A stretch of 16,104 nucleotides of DNA, from contig JANYBE010000489.1 of assembly GCA_025360945.1 (NCBI GenBank), positions 1 through 16,104 of the forward strand, read 5' to 3'. The DNA comes from Rhizobacter sp. (lineage in GTDB: Bacteria > Pseudomonadota > Gammaproteobacteria > Burkholderiales > Burkholderiaceae_C). Within the stretch, counting starts at the first letter, position 1; every line of letters starts with the position of its first letter. This document shows positions 12,060 to 16,104 of the stretch, piece by piece. The notes below the pieces were generated by a model. It had not been told where the DNA came from and did no database searches. It worked only from the letters and a program-made list of their open reading frames with translations. A program made the translations under genes and the position numbers.

Positions 12060-13013
12060 CTACTGCTGTTCGAGGAAGCGCTGGGCGTCCAGCGCCGCCA
12101 TGCATCCAGTGCCGGCGCTGGTGATGGCCTGGCGATAGACATGATCCTGCACGTCACCTGCGCCGAACACGCCCGGCACGCTGGTCATCGTCGCCATGCC
12201 TGACAGGCCGCTCTGGGTGACCAGGTAGCCGTCCTTCATCTCGAGCTGGCCCTTGAAGATGTCGGTATTGGGCTGGTGGCCGATCGCGATGAAGCAGCCT
12301 GTGAGTTGGATCTCCGAGCCGCCTTCGCCCTGCGTGCTCTTGAGGCGAACGCCGGTCACGCCCGAGGCGTCGCCCATCACTTCGTCGAGCGTGTTCCACA
12401 GGTGCAATTGCATTTTGCCTTCGGCGACCTTGGCGTGCAGCTTGTCGACCAGGATTGCCTCGGCGCGAAACTTGTCGCGGCGGTGGATAAGATGCACCTT
12501 GGACGCGATGTTGGACAGGTAGAGTGCTTCCTCGACCGCGGTGTTGCCCCCGCCGACCACGCAGACTTCCTGGCCGCGGTAGAAGAACCCGTCGCAGGTC
12601 GCGCAGCCGCTGACGCCGCGGCCCATGAAGGCTTCTTCAGACGGCAACCCTATGTACTTGGCCGATGCGCCCGTGGCGATGATCAGCGCGTCGCAGGTGT
12701 AAGTGCCCGAGTCGCCGGTGAGCGCGAACGGGCGCCGGCTCAGGTCCACCGTGTTGATGTGATCGAACACGATCTCGGTGTTGAAGCGCTCGGCATGCTT
12801 CTGGAAGCGCTGCATCAGGTCCGGTCCCATGACGCCGTCGACATCGGCGGGCCAGTTGTCGACGTCGGTCGTGGTCATCAGTTGACCGCCTTGGGCGATG
12901 CCGGTGATCAGCATCGGCTTGAGGTTGGCGCGTGCCGCATAGACCGCGGCGGTATAGCCGGCGGGGCCCGAGCCGAGAATCAGCACGTGGGCATGTTTGT
13001 TGGTGTTGCTCAT
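12060..13013 (-). CDS. trxB: Thioredoxin-disulfide reductase
   Basis: FAD flavoenzyme that passes electrons from NADPH to thioredoxin in the cytoplasm. The 317-residue product (E. coli 321) has the FAD-binding GSGPAGYTAAVYAARA from residue 14, the redox-active CATC at 137-140 followed by DGFFYRG, the NADPH loop GGGNTAVEEALYLS, the 2'-phosphate-binding HRRDKFR, and the final FAD motif GVFGAGDVQDHVYRQA. The ATG at 13013 gives the usual MSNTNKHAHVLILGSGPAGY start, although the frame continues open to 13136. No Shine-Dalgarno precedes it, and the nearest promoter-like hexamer is more than 120 bases away. It is divergent from the Crp-like regulator. Confidence 0.97.
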   Translation of the reverse strand: MSNTNKHAHVLILGSGPAGYTAAVYAARANLKPMLITGIAQGGQLMTTTDVDNWPADVDGVMGPDLMQRFQKHAERFNTEIVFDHINTVDLSRRPFALTGDSGTYTCDALIIATGASAKYIGLPSEEAFMGRGVSGCATCDGFFYRGQEVCVVGGGNTAVEEALYLSNIASKVHLIHRRDKFRAEAILVDKLHAKVAEGKMQLHLWNTLDEVMGDASGVTGVRLKSTQGEGGSEIQLTGCFIAIGHQPNTDIFKGQLEMKDGYLVTQSGLSGMATMTSVPGVFGAGDVQDHVYRQAITSAGTGCMAALDAQRFLEQQ

Positions 13014-13101
13014 GAGGAATGTGAGGACAGGTCTTGTGGCCGGGGTGCGCGCGCGCGGGGGTCCGCCTTGAGGCATTAGTCTGACATGGGGACGATTCCG
13101 G

Positions 13102-13130
13102 CTGACGTACAAGCCTTTAATGGTGACAAT
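13102..13130 (+). promoter_or_regulatory. Promoter of the Crp-like gene
   Basis: CTGACG (13102-13107, 4 of 6 matches to TTGACA) and GACAAT (13125-13130, 4 of 6 matches to TATAAT) with a 17-base spacer. Transcription would begin near 13137, leaving a leader of about 80 bases. Confidence 0.5.
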
Positions 13131-13136
13131 AGCCAA

Positions 13137-13142
13137 ATTGTA
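13137..13142 (-). promoter_or_regulatory. -10-like hexamer of trxB
   Basis: The minus strand reads TACAAT. A CTGAAA that could be a -35 lies 19 bases upstream (13167-13162). Transcription would begin near 13130 and give trxB a leader of roughly 115 bases. The hexamer is six bases from the facing -10 of the Crp-like gene. Confidence 0.45.
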
Positions 13143-13185
13143 GACAGCAGCCTCATAAATTTTTCAGGCCGCCCGTGGCAGGGCA

Positions 13186-13198
13186 TTGACAACATCAA
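13186..13198. promoter_or_regulatory. Possible Crp/Fnr-type operator before the regulator gene
   Basis: TTGACAACATCAA is an imperfect palindrome with TTGA and TCAA arms, 18 bases before the start of a Crp/Fnr-family gene. The arm spacing (5) is one base short of the FNR consensus, so binding is uncertain. The TTGACA inside it has no matching -10. Confidence 0.25.
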
Positions 13199-13216
13199 AA
13201 CGAAAGGCAACACCGC

Positions 13217-13882
13217 ATGGCAATGCTTTCCAATCTCGACCTGATCCGGCGAGTGCCGCTGTTTTCGCTGCTCACAAACGACCAGGCCCAAGGCATCGCC
13301 GACAGCGTCGTGAAGCGTCGCTTCCGGCGCGGCGAGATCGTCGTCGAACACAACAAGAAATCCAACGCCCTTTTCATCCTGCTGACCGGTCGTGCCCGCG
13401 TGCTGACGGCCGACTCGCGTGGCCGCGAGGTCATCTTGGCCGTGCTGCAACCGGGTGACTACGTCGGTGAAATGAGCCTGATCGACAACGAGCCGCATTC
13501 GGCCACGGTGCGCGCCGAGGTCCAGACCGACATGCTGATCCTCGGCCGCGCCGAGTTCGCGCGCTGCCTGCCCGAGAACTCGAGCCTGTCGTACGCGATC
13601 ATGCGCGGCCTGGTGCAGCGCCTGCGCAGCGCCGACCGTCAGATCGAATCGCTGGCCCTGCTCGACGTCTATGGCCGCGTTGCGCGCACGCTGCTCGACA
13701 TGGCCGAGATGGAAGGCGAGCTCAAGATGATCCGCAACAAGGTCTCGCGCCAGGATCTGGCTAAGGTCGTCGGTGCGTCGCGCGAGATGGTCAGCCGAGT
13801 CATGAAAGATCTGGAAGAGCGCGGCATGATCCAGACCCAGGAAAACGGCTCGGTGATCATCAAGGAACAGCTGACCTCCTGA
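13217..13882 (+). CDS. Crp/Fnr-family transcriptional regulator
   Basis: A 221-residue DNA-binding regulator. Residues 10-125 form a cyclic-nucleotide-binding-like beta barrel, with GDYVGEMSLIDNEPHSATVR at 80-99 aligned to the phosphate-binding cassette of CRP. A long dimer helix follows (about 126-160), then a winged helix-turn-helix, SRQDLAKVVGASREMVSRVM. Arg189, Glu190 and Arg194 of the recognition helix match the CRP residues Arg180, Glu181 and Arg185 that read TGTGA. CRP's cAMP-contacting Arg82 is His94 here, next to the conserved Ser95, so the ligand may not be cAMP. There is no N-terminal Cys set for an FNR-type Fe-S cluster. The start has GAAAGG (13202-13207) nine bases upstream. It is divergent from trxB and followed after 25 bases by ftsK. 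Confidence 0.92.
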   Translation: MAMLSNLDLIRRVPLFSLLTNDQAQGIADSVVKRRFRRGEIVVEHNKKSNALFILLTGRARVLTADSRGREVILAVLQPGDYVGEMSLIDNEPHSATVRAEVQTDMLILGRAEFARCLPENSSLSYAIMRGLVQRLRSADRQIESLALLDVYGRVARTLLDMAEMEGELKMIRNKVSRQDLAKVVGASREMVSRVMKDLEERGMIQTQENGSVIIKEQLTS

Positions 13883-13895
13883 TCACCCGATCGGC

Positions 13896-13901
13896 CACAA
13901 T
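13896..13901 (+). promoter_or_regulatory. -10-like hexamer of ftsK
   Basis: CACAAT (4 of 6 matches to TATAAT) ends 6 bases before the ATG at 13908, predicting a leaderless start. No Shine-Dalgarno lies close to the ATG; CTCCT just upstream is the complement of one and cannot act as one. Confidence 0.45.
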
Positions 13902-13907
13902 CCGCCG

Positions 13908-16104
13908 ATGACCTTTCCTCTCGGCTCGCTCCGCTCCGACGGAGCCACCAATGCCTTCGGCGCCGCGTCCGGCCGCAGCCCCGCGGCGGCACATTCGCCG
14001 GCGGGTTGGCGCGCGCAGCTGACGCTGCTCGTCACCGGCGTGCTGTGGCTGCTCGCGGTACTCGCGCTGGCCACGCACAACGCGGCCGACCCGGCGTTCT
14101 CGACCTCCGGCAGTGCGAGCGTCGTGCTGAACAAGGCGGGTGCGATCGGGGCCTGGTTCTCCGATCTTGCGTACTTTGTGTTCGGTTACTCGGTCTGGTG
14201 GGCCGCAGCGGTCGCGCTGCGCGCGTGGCTGGGCGCGCTTGCAGATGCGCTGCGCAGCGATTCGTCGGCCCCCCATCTGCCCGCGACGGCGTCGCGCCCG
14301 GTGTGGCTGCTCTGGGTCGGGCTGGCACTGTTGCTGGCTGCGAGCTCGTCGCTCGAGTGGACGCGCCTGTACCAGTGGGAGGCGCACGTCGCCGGTGGCC
14401 ATGCGGGCGGAGCGATTGGCTACACGCTGGGGGCCTGGACGCAGAACCTCCTGGGCTTCGCCGGATCCGGCGTGTTCTGGATCGCGGCCCTCGTGGCCGG
14501 CGTTGCACTGGCGCTGCGCTTTTCGTGGCTGCGCCTGTCCGAGCGCATCGGCGCGTGGGTCGAGTCGCTTCGCGAGAAGCGTGTCGAACGCATCGAGCGT
14601 GCCGAGGACGCCCGTGTCGGCAAGAAGGCGCTGCGTGAGCGCGAGGTCATTGTCGACGTCGAACACCGGCTCCACGAAGATCACCTGCCGGTCGTGATCG
14701 AGGCGCCGGTGGTCGAGGTACCCAAGAGCGCGCGCGTCGTGAAGGAACGCCAGAAGCCGCTGTTCTCTGAGCTTGCCGATACCAAGCTGCCGCAGGTCGA
14801 CCTGCTCGACTCGGCACCCGGACGCACCGAGACGGTTTCGCCCGAGACGCTCGAAATGACCTCGCGTCTGATCGAGAAGAAGCTGAAGGATTTTGGCGTC
14901 GAGGTGCGCGTGGTCGCGGCCTCGCCGGGCCCGGTGATCACGCGCTACGAGATCGAGCCGGCGGTCGGCGTGAAAGGCTCGCAGGTCATGAACCTGTCGA
15001 AAGACCTGGCGCGCTCGCTGAGTCTAGTGAGCATCCGCGTCGTCGAGACCATCCCTGGAAAGACGACGATGGCGCTCGAGCTGCCGAACCCGAAGCGACA
15101 GACGATCCGCTTGTCGGAGATCCTCGGCTCGACGGTGTACAACGACGCGTCCTCACAGCTCACGATGGGCTTGGGCAAGGACATCGTAGGCAATCCCGTA
15201 GTCGCCGACCTGGCGAAGATGCCGCATTGCCTCGTCGCCGGCACCACCGGCTCGGGCAAGTCGGTCGGCATCAACGCGATGATCCTGAGCCTGCTGTACA
15301 AGGCCGAGGCGCGCGACGTGCGCCTGATCCTGATCGACCCGAAGATGCTCGAGATGAGCGTCTACGAAGGCATCCCGCACCTGCTGTGCCCAGTCGTCAC
15401 CGACATGAAGCTGGCCGCCAACGCGCTCAACTGGGGCGTAGGCGAGATGGAGCGCCGCTACAAGCTGATGAGCAAGATGGGCGTGCGCAACCTGTCGGGC
15501 TACAACAAAAAGATCGCGGACGCGGCCGAGCGCGGCGAGCTGATTCCGAACCCTTTCAGCCTCACGCCAGAACAGCCCGAGCCGCTTGCGCGCCTGCCCA
15601 ATATCGTGATCGTGATCGACGAGCTCGCCGACCTGATGATGGTCATCGGCAAGAAGATCGAGGAGCTGATTGCGCGGCTGGCGCAGAAGGCGCGCGCCTG
15701 CGGCATCCACCTGATCCTGGCGACGCAGCGACCCAGCGTCGACGTGATCACCGGCCTGATCAAGGCCAACATCCCGACGCGTCTGAGCTTCCAGGTCAGC
15801 AGCAAGATCGACTCGCGCACTATCCTCGACCAGATGGGCGCCGAGGCATTGCTCGGCATGGGCGACATGCTCTACATGCCCTCTGGTACCGGCTTCCCGA
15901 TCCGCGTGCACGGCGCATTCGTCAGCGACGACGAAGTGCACCGCGTGGTCAGCTACCTGAAGACCCAGGGCGAGCCCAACTACATCGACGGCATTCTCGA
16001 AGGCGGCGTGCTCGATGGCGACGCCGGCGACGTTCTCTCGGGCGAGGGCGGCGTGATGGGCGGCGGCGAAGGCGACGCGCTGTACGACAACGCGGTGGCG
16101 GTCG
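13908..16104 (+). CDS. ftsK: DNA translocase FtsK, partial (right edge)
   Basis: Septum-located, ATP-driven DNA pump that clears and aligns chromosome ends during division and activates XerCD at dif. The 732 visible codons hold an N-terminal membrane domain with segments near residues 38-58, 83-105, 131-150 and 188-207. A short charged linker (about 210-310) with ERIGAWVESLREKRVERIER follows, then the motor domain. Walker A is GTTGSGKS at 445-452. Walker B is NIVIVIDELADLMMV with Asp571 and Glu572. Downstream are LATQRPSVDVITGLIKANIP, SKIDSRTILDQMGAEALLG and GDMLYMPSG. The linker is much shorter than in E. coli. The glycine-rich GGVMGGGEGD near the window end leads towards the DNA-reading gamma domain, which lies outside. 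The ATG at 13908 follows the Crp-like gene by 25 bases. Confidence 0.95.
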   Translation, partial: MTFPLGSLRSDGATNAFGAASGRSPAAAHSPAGWRAQLTLLVTGVLWLLAVLALATHNAADPAFSTSGSASVVLNKAGAIGAWFSDLAYFVFGYSVWWAAAVALRAWLGALADALRSDSSAPHLPATASRPVWLLWVGLALLLAASSSLEWTRLYQWEAHVAGGHAGGAIGYTLGAWTQNLLGFAGSGVFWIAALVAGVALALRFSWLRLSERIGAWVESLREKRVERIERAEDARVGKKALREREVIVDVEHRLHEDHLPVVIEAPVVEVPKSARVVKERQKPLFSELADTKLPQVDLLDSAPGRTETVSPETLEMTSRLIEKKLKDFGVEVRVVAASPGPVITRYEIEPAVGVKGSQVMNLSKDLARSLSLVSIRVVETIPGKTTMALELPNPKRQTIRLSEILGSTVYNDASSQLTMGLGKDIVGNPVVADLAKMPHCLVAGTTGSGKSVGINAMILSLLYKAEARDVRLILIDPKMLEMSVYEGIPHLLCPVVTDMKLAANALNWGVGEMERRYKLMSKMGVRNLSGYNKKIADAAERGELIPNPFSLTPEQPEPLARLPNIVIVIDELADLMMVIGKKIEELIARLAQKARACGIHLILATQRPSVDVITGLIKANIPTRLSFQVSSKIDSRTILDQMGAEALLGMGDMLYMPSGTGFPIRVHGAFVSDDEVHRVVSYLKTQGEPNYIDGILEGGVLDGDAGDVLSGEGGVMGGGEGDALYDNAVAV

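Noticed and set aside
13020..13035. TGTGAGGACAGGTCTT as a CRP site in front of trxB
   Set aside because: Only the left half matches TGTGA; the right half (GTCTT) does not resemble TCACA.
13048..13060. Run of alternating G and C before trxB as a Z-DNA or regulatory element
   Set aside because: Only about 10 bases long and expected by chance in a genome of this composition.
13186..13198. TTGACAACATCAA as a classical FNR box or as a -35 element
   Set aside because: The arms are one base too close for the FNR consensus TTGAT-N4-ATCAA, and no -10 lies 16-18 bases after the TTGACA. Kept only as a weak operator candidate.
13860..14684. Minus-strand frame of about 274 codons across the ftsK N-terminus
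   Set aside because: Antisense to the conserved FtsK membrane domain; low-complexity Arg/Gln/Gly composition.
1..16104. Defence island, phage, integrative element or CRISPR array
   Set aside because: No integrase, transposase, direct-repeat array, tRNA-bounded junction or unknown multi-gene cassette is visible; nearly every gene is a conserved housekeeping gene.

Overview
This 16.1 kb window is a gene-dense, GC-rich bacterial chromosome segment made almost entirely of core genes. The overall set (E. coli-type gshA, a roughly 400-residue TrpRS with a cysteine cluster, rpmB-rpmG next to trxB, trxB divergent from a Crp-type regulator and ftsK) fits a betaproteobacterium, most likely Burkholderiales. 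That placement is inferred from gene content and protein character, not from a database search. I see no mobile element, CRISPR array, tRNA or rRNA. No stretch longer than about 200 bases lacks a gene; the largest gap is 13014-13216.

Layout, left to right. (1) 2-944, +: the C-terminal part of a SulP anion transporter with STAS domain, cut by the window edge and carrying an apparent +1 frameshift near base 42. (2) 1022-4503, +: gshA (first step of glutathione synthesis), an unrecognised 86-residue protein, a Tas-like aldo/keto reductase and a YbaK-type Cys-tRNA(Pro) deacylase. (3) 4651-5687, +: plsY (phospholipid synthesis) with a His-rich tail, translationally overlapped with a RidA-family gene. 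(4) 5736-7234, -: a short orphan reading frame, probably a gene remnant, behind trpS. (5) 7270-7896, +: purN, divergent from trpS by only 35 bp. (6) 7893-8785, -: a DUF1653 gene overlapping a DUF1345 membrane protein gene. (7) 8806-10065, +: rsmB, divergent from the DUF1653 gene by 20 bp. (8) 10226-11449, +: a membrane fatty-acid desaturase with a long helical C-terminal extension, ending at a strong bidirectional terminator. (9) 11577-13013, -: rpmB-rpmG (bL28, bL33) preceded by trxB. (10) 13217-16104, +: a Crp/Fnr-family regulator and ftsK, which runs off the right edge.

The genes do not form one pathway. gshA and trxB both serve thiol redox balance; rpmB, rpmG, rsmB, trpS and ybaK serve translation; plsY and the desaturase serve membrane lipids; purN serves purine synthesis; ftsK serves division. 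The most consistent unexplained pattern is regulatory. Five genes (tas, trpS, purN, rsmB, ftsK) have a -10-like hexamer only 6-9 bases before the start codon and no Shine-Dalgarno sequence, which predicts leaderless mRNAs. Most of the others (gshA, the 86-aa ORF, ridA, desaturase, rpmB, rpmG, the Crp-like gene) have a recognisable Shine-Dalgarno sequence. I found no convincing new defence or mobile system here.
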